This document shows positions 8,212-15,026 of a stretch of DNA of 17,735 bases, in pieces (the first letter of the stretch is position 1; each line of letters begins with the position of its first letter). A program made the translations under genes and the position numbers. Location: assembly GCA_023228225.1 (NCBI GenBank), contig JALOBO010000028.1, positions 1-17,735 on the forward strand, read 5' to 3'. This stretch comes from Clostridia bacterium (GTDB lineage Bacteria; Bacillota; Clostridia; Christensenellales; UBA1242). A model generated the notes under the pieces. The model saw only the letters and a list, made by a program, of their open reading frames with translations, did no database searches and was not told the origin of the DNA.

Positions 8212-8240
8212 TTGACAATTAATTATAAATATGGTAGAAT
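8212..8240 (+). promoter_or_regulatory. Strong promoter of the leucine-rich-repeat gene
   Basis: Perfect TTGACA (8212-8217), a 17-base spacer, and an extended -10 TGgTAGAAT (hexamer 8235-8240) make this one of the best sigma-A promoters in the window. Transcription would begin near 8247, about 30 bases before the ATG. Confidence 0.8.
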
Positions 8241-8276
8241 ATGTTAGTACTAAAAAATTGTTTGGAGAAGAAATAA

Positions 8277-8744
8277 ATGGTTATAGAAAAAGGGGCTTTA
8301 CAATCAGTCAGCAAGAAAGACTTAAAAGGTTTTGTATCATTTACAACTCCTTTAAATATTACAAAACTTGGTGGCAGGGGTAGTGTTTTTAATAATAATG
8401 AACTTGTAAAAGTTATAGTTACAGGCAATGTAAATGAAATTGGAAGTTTTGCATTTAAAAATTGTATAGAATTAAAAATAATAATTATTGAAGAGGGCGT
8501 AAAAGTTATTGATGACTATGCTTTTAACAGTTGTCTCAATTTAAATACAATAATATTACCTTCAAGCATTGAAAAAATAGGAAAGCAAGCATTTTCTTAT
8601 TGTAGTTCAAAATTAAAAATCGAACTTCCACGCAGTACAGCAAAAATAGTAATTAGAAGTATCCCCGAAGGATTTAGAGAAAATTTTTGTGAGAAAAGAT
8701 TAATTATTAACGATAAACCAAAACTTGATATCCAAGGTTTATAA
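8277..8744 (+). CDS. Small BspA-type leucine-rich-repeat protein
   Basis: The 155-residue product has about three tandem repeats of about 23 residues (roughly 49-71, 72-94 and 95-118) of the form I..I..yAF..C.nL..I.LP, typical of the BspA/LRR_5 class seen in many gut Firmicutes. There is no signal peptide, membrane helix or cell-wall anchor, so unlike typical BspA surface proteins it is probably cytoplasmic, or a fragment of a larger ancestor. The N-terminal 40 residues and the C-terminal 35 show no motif that I recognise. GGAGAAG at 8264-8270 sets ATG 8277. It is a single-gene unit with its own strong promoter and a terminator. Function is unknown; a protein-protein binding role is inferred from the repeat type. 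Confidence 0.75.
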   Translation: MVIEKGALQSVSKKDLKGFVSFTTPLNITKLGGRGSVFNNNELVKVIVTGNVNEIGSFAFKNCIELKIIIIEEGVKVIDDYAFNSCLNLNTIILPSSIEKIGKQAFSYCSSKLKIELPRSTAKIVIRSIPEGFRENFCEKRLIINDKPKLDIQGL

Positions 8745-8778
8745 ATAGTTGTTAATTATTAAATAAAATAAATTAAAT

Positions 8779-8809
8779 AAAGCCAAGATGTAGAAGTTTT
8801 GGCTTTTTT
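8779..8809 (+). terminator. Intrinsic terminator after the LRR gene
   Basis: An 8-bp stem (aaagccaa / ttggcttt) with a 12-base loop is followed by a run of six T, in the 3' region of the LRR gene 35 bases after its stop. Confidence 0.8.
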
Positions 8810-8844
8810 AATATCGTTTATTAGTATAAACGGAATGAAATCAT

Positions 8845-8874
8845 TTGCCTTTTAAAAAGGTTTAAGTTTATAAT
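8845..8874 (+). promoter_or_regulatory. Promoter of the phosphate-transporter/glycolytic operon
   Basis: TTGCCT (8845-8850), an 18-base spacer and a perfect TATAAT (8869-8874) place transcription near 8881, only about 11 bases before the ATG at 8892. The AGAGG ribosome site (8882-8886) lies at the very start of the message. Confidence 0.65.
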
Positions 8875-8891
8875 AATTTTCAGAGGTATGA

Positions 8892-10517
8892 ATGGAAATT
8901 TTCTACACTATTTTAAAATTAATCGCTGGTCTTGGGCTGTTTTTATACGCTATTCATGTTGTGAGCGTTGGGCTTGAACATGTAGTAGGCAGTAGACTTA
9001 GAAAAAGCATTACTAAACTAACAGATAGTAAAATTAAGGGATTTGGTTTTGGTGTAGTAATTACCGCTGTTTTACAAAGTTCAAGCGCCTCAATCGCTAT
9101 GCTTGTGGGGCTTGTAACATCTGGTATTATCAATCTATCGCAAATTTTTCCTATTATAGTTGGTACAAACATAGGTGCGGTTATACCTATGATTTTTGTA
9201 TCTTTTCAAGCATTTAATATCTCAAAGATTTTATCTGTACTTTGCCTTATTGGAATATTGATGATTATATTCTCAAAAAAGAATAATATAAAACAAATTG
9301 GTAATTTATTAGTTGGTATTGGGTTGTTATTTTTAGGGCTTATGCTTATGAGCGAAGCCGTAATTGTATTTAAAAATAATCCGCAATTTATTAATATTAT
9401 GTTAAGTTTAGATAATCCGCTATTATTAATTTTAGTGGGAATGGTTTTTACAATACTTATTCAAAGTTCGCTAGCATCGACAGCGGTTTTGATAACTCTT
9501 TGCAGTACGGGCAGTACGTCACTAATGACAATTACTTCAATTGCATTTTTGATTTATGGCATAAATATTGGAACCAGCATAAGCACTTCGCTTTCGGCTT
9601 TTGGTGGTACCGTAAATGCGAAACGAACAGCATTTATGCATGTATTATTTAATGTAGTTGGAAGTATTGTAATGTCACTACTCACTTTTTTACCATGGCT
9701 AAACATATTACAAAAACTAATATCAAATGTGGGTATGCAAATAGTTACAATACAAATTATTTATAAAATTTTAATTGCTATATTACTTTTACCATTATCA
9801 AATTTAATTACAAAATTATCACAGAAAATAATTCCAATGCATCACAATATACGAATAGAAGAGATTGATGAAATTTTTGTAATCAATGATGATATTTTTG
9901 GGACACCGAGTATAGCATTAAAACAAATAGGACAAAGTATTTATAAATTTTATGAACTTGTGAGCAATCTTATTGATAACACAGTAAATATAGTCCTTAA
10001 AAAAATTATTCTTTTAGAACCAAAACTAACTGCTAAGCGTGAAAATTTAAAAAAAATTGCATATAGCATTACAAACAATCTTGTAAAAATTTCTGGGGAT
10101 TTAACACAAAAAGATGCTTTTTTAGTATCTACATATCACGAAATACTAAGCGATATAAAAGGTATTATATATAGTTGTCAGCGACTAATACAATGTGAAA
10201 AATATAACTTTACCACAAAACAAAATAACGAAGTGCAGGAAATATATAAAGATATTAAAAAATTATTAAAAAATTCCTATGAAATTATAAGTGTGATGAC
10301 GCAAGAAACATACGCAAACACAGAAGAAAAAGTAAAAAATGTGCTTGAACTTAATACAAAAATTCTCGAATTGAAAAGTATAACTAAAAAACAAAATATT
10401 CTTGTTAAATCTGGTGAAACAACTAAACTGCACGATAGCATTTTGTTTAATAATACTCTTAATGAACTTCAAAACATATGCGAGAGTATTACGAATATCG
10501 TTATTAGAGTGTCATAA
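8892..10517 (+). CDS. Na/Pi cotransporter family protein with C-terminal PhoU-like region
   Basis: This inner-membrane carrier of the Na/Pi cotransporter family (NptA/YjbB-like) would move phosphate with sodium. The first 310 residues form the membrane part, built from two related halves. Each has a QSS motif (QSSSAS 62-67; QSSLAS 191-196) and a partner NIG motif (GTNIGAV 91-97; GINIGTS 223-229), plus AKRTAFMHVLFNVVG (243-257). Residues about 335-541 are soluble, helical and charged, like the PhoU domain attached to many family members, with heptad-like stretches. Full length at 541 residues. ATG 8892 follows AGAGG at 8882-8886. Only 13 bases separate its stop from the pgk start, so the two are probably co-transcribed. 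Direction of transport and exact ion are inferred from the family. Confidence 0.88.
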   Translation: MEIFYTILKLIAGLGLFLYAIHVVSVGLEHVVGSRLRKSITKLTDSKIKGFGFGVVITAVLQSSSASIAMLVGLVTSGIINLSQIFPIIVGTNIGAVIPMIFVSFQAFNISKILSVLCLIGILMIIFSKKNNIKQIGNLLVGIGLLFLGLMLMSEAVIVFKNNPQFINIMLSLDNPLLLILVGMVFTILIQSSLASTAVLITLCSTGSTSLMTITSIAFLIYGINIGTSISTSLSAFGGTVNAKRTAFMHVLFNVVGSIVMSLLTFLPWLNILQKLISNVGMQIVTIQIIYKILIAILLLPLSNLITKLSQKIIPMHHNIRIEEIDEIFVINDDIFGTPSIALKQIGQSIYKFYELVSNLIDNTVNIVLKKIILLEPKLTAKRENLKKIAYSITNNLVKISGDLTQKDAFLVSTYHEILSDIKGIIYSCQRLIQCEKYNFTTKQNNEVQEIYKDIKKLLKNSYEIISVMTQETYANTEEKVKNVLELNTKILELKSITKKQNILVKSGETTKLHDSILFNNTLNELQNICESITNIVIRVS

Positions 10518-10530
10518 AAGGAGAAATTGT

Positions 10531-11712
10531 ATGAAGACAAAAACAATAGAAGATTTTAACGTAAAGGATAAACGCGTTCTCGTGCGTGTGGATTTTAATG
10601 TTCCGCAAGATGATAATGGGAATATTACCGATGATAATAGGATAATGGAGGCTTTACCCACAATTAAATATTTAATAAGCAAAGATGCAAAGGTGATACT
10701 TTGTTCACATTTAGGTAGACCTATTGGATTTGATAAAAAGTTCTCGCTTTTACCTGTACAAAAAAGACTTTCTCAAATTTTAAAAACTGATATTGCGTTT
10801 GCTGATGATGTTGCAGGTCCGGATTCAGTACAAAAAGCAAACGAATTAAAATCTGGCGAAATACTACTACTTGAAAATTTGCGTTTTATGCATGAAGAAG
10901 AGGAAAACAACACGGAATTCTCTAAAAAACTTGCTTCCCTTGCAGATATTTATATTAACGATGCGTTTGGCTCGGCACACCGAAAACACTCTTCAACTTA
11001 TGGCGTAGCCGAATTTTTGCCATCGGGAGCGGGCTTTTTAATGGCAAAAGAAATTGAAATGCTTTCAACAGCAATAACAAATCCTAAACGCCCATTTATT
11101 GCAATATTGGGTGGGGCAAAAGTATCGGAAAAAATTGGGGTTATTAAAAATCTTTTAGAAAATGTTAATACGCTAATTATAGGCGGGGCAATGGCATATA
11201 CATTTTTAAAAGCACAAGGCGTAAATGTTGGCAATTCGCTAGTAGATGATAATAATATTAAATTTGCTATAAGTATGATTGCAAAAGCACAAGAAAATAA
11301 TGTAAATCTTCTTTTACCTATTGATCATATAGTCGCAAAAGAACTAAATAAAGATAGTAAAAGCATAGTTACAATAGGGGCTGAAATCCCACAGAATTTA
11401 ATGGGTATGGATATTGGACCTAAAACAGTAAAACTGTACAAACAAGCGATAAAAAATGGAAAGACCATAATTTGGAATGGACCGCTTGGCGTGTTTGAAA
11501 TAAAACAATATTGTGAAGGTACTAAGGCAATATTAAAAGCAGTTGTAGCAAGTGGTGCAAATTCTATAATTGGCGGTGGTGATACTGCTTCGGCGGTAAT
11601 TAATTTAGGCTACAAAAATAAAGTAACACATATTTCCACTGGTGGTGGGGCAAGCCTAAAATTATTAGAAGGGGCAAGATTACCTGGAATTGAAAAATTA
11701 CAAAATAAATAG
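10531..11712 (+). CDS. pgk: Phosphoglycerate kinase
   Basis: This glycolytic enzyme moves phosphate from 1,3-bisphosphoglycerate to ADP. The 393-residue length is standard. Motifs in order are VRVDFNVP (18-25), SHLGRP (59-64), LLLENLRF, INDAFGSAHRKHSS, the hinge and nucleotide region ILGGAKVSEK, WNGPLGVFE, IGGGDTA and the phosphate loop STGGGASLKLLEG. All expected substrate-binding segments are present. ATG 10531 is chosen because AAAGGAG sits just before it and the protein then begins at the usual MKTKTIEDF. An in-frame ATG at 10402 would overlap the transporter gene and add unrelated residues. tpiA follows after a short AT-rich hairpin. Confidence 0.97.
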   Translation: MKTKTIEDFNVKDKRVLVRVDFNVPQDDNGNITDDNRIMEALPTIKYLISKDAKVILCSHLGRPIGFDKKFSLLPVQKRLSQILKTDIAFADDVAGPDSVQKANELKSGEILLLENLRFMHEEEENNTEFSKKLASLADIYINDAFGSAHRKHSSTYGVAEFLPSGAGFLMAKEIEMLSTAITNPKRPFIAILGGAKVSEKIGVIKNLLENVNTLIIGGAMAYTFLKAQGVNVGNSLVDDNNIKFAISMIAKAQENNVNLLLPIDHIVAKELNKDSKSIVTIGAEIPQNLMGMDIGPKTVKLYKQAIKNGKTIIWNGPLGVFEIKQYCEGTKAILKAVVASGANSIIGGGDTASAVINLGYKNKVTHISTGGGASLKLLEGARLPGIEKLQNK

Positions 11713-11720
11713 ATTTTTTA

Positions 11721-11737
11721 AGTATTTTTAAAATACT
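11721..11737 (+). repeat. AT-rich inverted repeat just upstream of tpiA
   Basis: AGTATTT and AAATACT form a perfect 7-bp stem around a three-base loop in the pgk-tpiA gap. No T run follows, so a terminator is unlikely. It lies 15 bases before the tpiA ATG, where no Shine-Dalgarno sequence is visible, so it could affect ribosome access or mRNA processing. Confidence 0.4.
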
Positions 11738-11752
11738 AAAAGTGTGAAAAAA

Positions 11753-12484
11753 ATGGAAAAATTAATTGTTGCAAATTGGAAGATGAACAAAACTGATTCC
11801 GAAGCGGAAATTTTTTTAAAGCGTTTTTTGGATTATGAATTTAAAACAAATGTCAAAGTGTGCATATGCCCGCCATCAACCTCGCTAAACTTTGTTAATA
11901 TGTACATACATGAAAATGATTATTCTGGACAAGTCGTACTTGGCGGACAAAATGTAAATGAAAATTGCACAGGTGCGTATACTGGCGAAGTATCTATATA
12001 TATGCTTAAACAATTTAATGTTAAATACGTAATAGTAGGACACAGTGAACGAAAAAAATATTTTTTTGAAAATGATGATATTATTAATAAAAAAATATCT
12101 GTTATACAATTAAATGATATTACTCCAATTCTTTGTGTCGGAGAAACGCACGAAGAATACAAAAATAAATTAACGCGTAAAATACTTGCAAATCAATTAA
12201 TAGGCGCACTAAAATGTGCAACCGATAATGTAGTAATTGCTTATGAACCTATTTGGGCGGTTGGCACAGGGTTGTTACCTAGTTTAGCGGATATAGATAG
12301 CACACTTCATTATATTAAGCAGTGTGTTAAGCAAAATTTTAATTTTAATGTGCAAGTTTTATATGGTGGTAGTTTAAACTCTAAAAACGCTGGCGAAATT
12401 TTGACTCTTGAACATATTGATGGGGCGTTAGTAGGTGGGGCAAGTTTAGATTCGGAAGAATTCTATAAAATAATTCAAAGTTGA
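11753..12484 (+). CDS. tpiA: Triosephosphate isomerase
   Basis: This TIM-barrel enzyme interconverts dihydroxyacetone phosphate and glyceraldehyde 3-phosphate. From ATG 11753 it is 243 residues. Present are the catalytic Lys in ANWKMN, His in VIVGHSERKK, and Glu in VIAYEPIWAVGTG, plus the phosphate-binding LYGGS and GALVGGASL near the C-terminus. The mobile loop reads GTGLLPS where many homologues have GTGKxAS/T; similar Lys-less loops occur in some other bacterial lineages, as I recall. A GTG at 11744 would add three residues (MKK). Neither start has a clear ribosome site, so the ATG giving the usual MEKLIVANWKMN is preferred. It lies between pgk and gpmI in a glycolytic operon. Confidence 0.95.
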   Translation: MEKLIVANWKMNKTDSEAEIFLKRFLDYEFKTNVKVCICPPSTSLNFVNMYIHENDYSGQVVLGGQNVNENCTGAYTGEVSIYMLKQFNVKYVIVGHSERKKYFFENDDIINKKISVIQLNDITPILCVGETHEEYKNKLTRKILANQLIGALKCATDNVVIAYEPIWAVGTGLLPSLADIDSTLHYIKQCVKQNFNFNVQVLYGGSLNSKNAGEILTLEHIDGALVGGASLDSEEFYKIIQS

Positions 12485-12604
12485 TTTTTTAATAAAAATA
12501 GTAATAATAGACAAAAAATTAAAATTTCTAAATAAAAAATAGATTTTTAACATAAAAAATTCAATTTTTAAATTAATAGTTAAACTAAAAAGGATATAAA
12601 AATT
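12485..12604 (+). other. A/T-only intergenic stretch with phased A-tracts before gpmI
   Basis: About 120 bases with some 91% A+T separate tpiA from gpmI. Runs of five or six A or T are centred near 12496, 12515, 12536, 12546, 12556 and 12567, mostly 10 or 20 bases apart, which is the helical repeat and suggests bent DNA. A near-palindrome AAAAATTcAATTTTT lies at 12555-12569. No convincing promoter or terminator is seen; AAGGA at 12590-12594 is the gpmI ribosome site. Confidence 0.5.
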
Positions 12605-14158
12605 ATGAAAAAAACACCACTTGCACTAATAATTATGGACGGCTTTGGAATTAGAACGCAAAAAAAATATAATGCTGTTAAATTACAGGGTGCATCTAAT
12701 ATTTTTAATTATGCAAAAAAATATCCATATATAAAACTTACCGCAAGCGGAGAACTTGTAGGACTCCCTGCTGGACAAATGGGCAATAGTGAAGTAGGAC
12801 ATTTAAATATTGGCGCAGGCAGAATTGTTTATCAAGATTTACTAAAAATTTCAAATAGCATTGAAAGCGGAGAATTTTATAAAAATCAAATATTGATTAA
12901 TTGTTTTAATCATGTTAAAAAATATAATTCTAATTTGCATATCATGGGGCTTGTTTCCAACGGAGGCATTCACAGCCATATTAAACATTTATACGCACTT
13001 TTAGATTTTGTAAAAAATCAGTGTATAAAAAATGTTTACATTCATTGTTTTACCGATGGCAGAGATACATCACCAAAAAGTGCCTTAGAAACTGTGCAAA
13101 ATTTACAAGATTATTTAATTAAAAATAATATAGGTGAAATTGCTTCACTAGGCGGTAGGTATTATGCTATGGACCGCGAAAATTTTTTTGATCGTATAGA
13201 TATTGGACTTAAAGCAATAAATGGAAATTCTAAAAAAGTTTACAATGGTGCAATAGATATAATAAAAGATAGTTACAAACAAAATATTACCGATGAATTT
13301 ATTTATCCTGCTTCTATATGTACAAAAAAAGGATTAATTGGTATTAATGACAATGATGGAATTATTTTCTTTAATTTCCGCGCTGACCGTGCGCGTGAAA
13401 TCACATCTGTAATAACTGGACAAGAAAAATCATATGAATACAAAAAAAATGTTTATGAGTTAAAGGATAACCTTTTTTTCACTGGCTTTACACAATATGA
13501 CACCAGTTTAAAAAACATCAATATTGCATTTAAAGATGAAAATTTAAAACATACACTCGGCGAAGTGCTTGCAGATAATAATTTAACGCAATTAAGAATA
13601 GCCGAAACTGCTAAATATGCACATGTAACTTACTTTTTTAGTGGGGGAAGAGAATCAAAATTTATAGGCGAAGATAGGGTATTAGTGCCATCGCCAAATG
13701 TAAAAACATACGATTTAAAACCCGAAATGAGTGCTTACGCGGTAGCCGAAAAAACTGTGAGTCTAATTAATGAGGGGCTGTATGATGTTATTATTTTAAA
13801 TTTTGCTAACTGTGATATGGTGGGACATTCTGGTATTTTAGAGCCAACAATAAAAGCGGTAGAAGCGGTTAATAACGCCGTAAAATTGGTAGTTGATACA
13901 ATATTAAAAACTGGCGGAACCGCCTTAATAACCGCCGACCACGGCAATGCCGAAGAAATGATTGATAATAATGGTAATCCACATACTGCTCATACTACAA
14001 ATCCCGTACCATTTATATTAGTAAGTAAAAAATTTGAAAGCAAAAAGTTTTGTAATGTTAACAGTCCAAAACTCGCCGATATTGCGCCAACTATTTTAAA
14101 TTTGTTAACTTTAAAGGTTCCAACTGAAATGAATGGTAATATATTGCACTTAGAATAA
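12605..14158 (+). CDS. gpmI: 2,3-bisphosphoglycerate-independent phosphoglycerate mutase
   Basis: This manganese-dependent enzyme of the alkaline-phosphatase superfamily interconverts 3- and 2-phosphoglycerate. The 517-residue sequence keeps the canonical numbering: Asp 12 in MDGFG, the phosphorylated Ser 62 in GQMGNSEVGHLNIG, and His 123 in SNGGIHSH. Further on are FTDGRDTSP, RADRAREIT, FFSGGRE, NCDMVGHSG, TADHGNAEEM and HTAHTTNPVPFI, which supply metal and substrate ligands. Full length and intact. ATG 12605 is preceded by AAGGA with a 10-base spacer. In many Firmicutes enolase follows directly; here the next gene is a small membrane protein with its own promoter and no terminator between. 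Confidence 0.97.
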   Translation: MKKTPLALIIMDGFGIRTQKKYNAVKLQGASNIFNYAKKYPYIKLTASGELVGLPAGQMGNSEVGHLNIGAGRIVYQDLLKISNSIESGEFYKNQILINCFNHVKKYNSNLHIMGLVSNGGIHSHIKHLYALLDFVKNQCIKNVYIHCFTDGRDTSPKSALETVQNLQDYLIKNNIGEIASLGGRYYAMDRENFFDRIDIGLKAINGNSKKVYNGAIDIIKDSYKQNITDEFIYPASICTKKGLIGINDNDGIIFFNFRADRAREITSVITGQEKSYEYKKNVYELKDNLFFTGFTQYDTSLKNINIAFKDENLKHTLGEVLADNNLTQLRIAETAKYAHVTYFFSGGRESKFIGEDRVLVPSPNVKTYDLKPEMSAYAVAEKTVSLINEGLYDVIILNFANCDMVGHSGILEPTIKAVEAVNNAVKLVVDTILKTGGTALITADHGNAEEMIDNNGNPHTAHTTNPVPFILVSKKFESKKFCNVNSPKLADIAPTILNLLTLKVPTEMNGNILHLE

Positions 14159-14185
14159 TTGTGATTGCTTTATTTTATAAAAATA

Positions 14186-14214
14186 TTGACAACAACGATA
14201 AAATAATGTAATAT
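14186..14214 (+). promoter_or_regulatory. Promoter of the 81-residue membrane protein gene
   Basis: Perfect TTGACA (14186-14191), a 17-base spacer and TAATAT (14209-14214) with TG directly before it. The -10 box is imperfect; TATAGT at 14212-14217 is an alternative at a longer spacing. Confidence 0.6.
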
Positions 14215-14249
14215 AGTTTAGATATAATAATTGGCATGCGGAGGATAAG

Positions 14250-14495
14250 ATGGCTTCTATACGAAATGCAATTGATTTTTTAATTAATAGGTTAATAAGA
14301 GATTTATCGCGAGATACTCGCATTACTATATCTATATTTTTGTTTTTGACTGCTACTATTTTCTTCTATTTTTTTATTGATTCATTAAAAGTTGGCAAAG
14401 GTGGAAAAGATGAAAAGATTTTTGTTAAAATTTCTTTGCTTATAGTTTCACTATTATTTGCAGCACTTTCCACCGTTTATATTTTTGTGATTTAA
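14250..14495 (+). CDS. Small two-helix membrane protein of unknown function
   Basis: I do not recognise this 81-residue protein. It has a basic, amphipathic N-terminus (RNAIDFLINRLIRDLSRDTR), a first hydrophobic helix at about 23-46, a short polar loop KVGKGGKDEK, and a second helix at about 59-81 that runs to the C-terminus. A hairpin in the inner membrane is the simplest topology. GGAGG (14240-14244) five bases before ATG 14250, together with a good promoter, shows that it is a real gene. It sits between gpmI and secG, a slot often held by enolase. Position next to secG hints at a membrane or secretion role, but this is only context. Confidence 0.75.
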   Translation: MASIRNAIDFLINRLIRDLSRDTRITISIFLFLTATIFFYFFIDSLKVGKGGKDEKIFVKISLLIVSLLFAALSTVYIFVI

Positions 14496-14499
14496 TTGC

Positions 14500-14528
14500 T
14501 TGCTAACTAATAGTTTTTATGGTACAAT
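14500..14528 (+). promoter_or_regulatory. Promoter of secG
   Basis: TTGCTA (14500-14505), a 17-base spacer and an extended -10 TGgTACAAT (hexamer 14523-14528) lie between the small membrane gene and secG. Transcription would start near 14535, just ahead of the GGAGG ribosome site at 14538-14542. Confidence 0.65.
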
Positions 14529-14554
14529 TCGCTGTTTGGAGGATTAACTACATT

Positions 14555-14869
14555 ATGTTAAATTTGTATGGCTTGCTTTTAAGCAACACTGTTGCACCTT
14601 GGATTTCTACGCTATTTCCTATTTTAAGAATAGCATTTGTAATTATATTAATTTTGTGTTCTTTATCCATAATTGTGCTAGTATTAATTCAAGATGAAAC
14701 CGCTATGGGCGGAACAAATGCTATTTCGGGGGCATCTGAAAGTTTTTACTCACAAAATAAAAGCAACACACGAGAAGGCAGATTAAAACGCTTAACTATT
14801 ATATTAGCATCAACGATTTTAGTTATTACAATTTTATATTTCTTGTCATTTATTATTTATGCCGGTTAA
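14555..14869 (+). CDS. secG: Protein translocase subunit SecG
   Basis: SecG is the small accessory subunit of the SecYEG channel in the inner membrane. The 104-residue product has two hydrophobic helices (about 23-45 and 80-103). Between them is the SecG-type linker VLVLIQDETAMGGTNAISG, here followed by SFYSQNKSNTREGRLKRLT, which corresponds to the usual Gly-rich loop and RT/R-G-L-T segment. The sequence is divergent and has about 20 extra N-terminal residues compared with short Firmicutes SecG proteins. ATG 14555 is chosen because GGAGG (14538-14542) lies upstream, although the 12-base gap is long. An ATG at 14519 falls inside the -10 promoter region and is rejected. Position ahead of rnr-smpB-ssrA supports the call. 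Confidence 0.88.
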   Translation: MLNLYGLLLSNTVAPWISTLFPILRIAFVIILILCSLSIIVLVLIQDETAMGGTNAISGASESFYSQNKSNTREGRLKRLTIILASTILVITILYFLSFIIYAG

Positions 14870-14889
14870 GTATTTTGTTTATTTAAAGC

Positions 14890-14934
14890 AAAATCCGTTA
14901 TAATTGGAGTGTATCCGAATTATAGCGGATTTTT
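14890..14934 (+). terminator. Strong intrinsic terminator after secG
   Basis: Sixteen-base arms (aaaatccgttataatt and aattatagcggatttt) pair with a single G-U wobble, with a small inner gga/tcc helix and a five-base loop. The stem ends in five T. It lies 20 bases after the secG stop. Confidence 0.88.
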
Positions 14935-14966
14935 ATTTGTTTTAACAGCAATAATATATAATCTAT

Positions 14967-14995
14967 TTGCTTTTAAAAGTTGTACAAAGTATAAT
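14967..14995 (+). promoter_or_regulatory. Promoter of rnr
   Basis: TTGCTT (14967-14972), a 17-base spacer and a perfect TATAAT (14990-14995) are placed just after the secG terminator. Transcription would start near 15002, about 25 bases before the ATG. Confidence 0.7.
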
Positions 14996-15026
14996 ACTAA
15001 ATATGTAAGATTAAAAGGAATAAAAA

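Noticed and set aside
10402..10530. An upstream in-frame extension of pgk beginning at ATG 10402.
   Set aside because: It overlaps the transporter gene, adds residues unlike any phosphoglycerate kinase, and a strong AAAGGAG site directly precedes the ATG at 10531.
11885..12162. Two antisense open frames inside tpiA.
   Set aside because: They lie opposite a well-conserved enzyme gene, overlap each other, have low-complexity translations and have no ribosome site or promoter.
14519..14554. An earlier ATG start for secG at 14519.
   Set aside because: It lies at the edge of the extended -10 box and before the GGAGG ribosome site, so it would not be on the expected transcript.
14890..14934. The large inverted repeat after secG as a mobile or palindromic repeat element.
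   Set aside because: Its position after a stop codon, stem-loop shape and terminal T run fit a normal intrinsic terminator, and I saw no second copy in the window.
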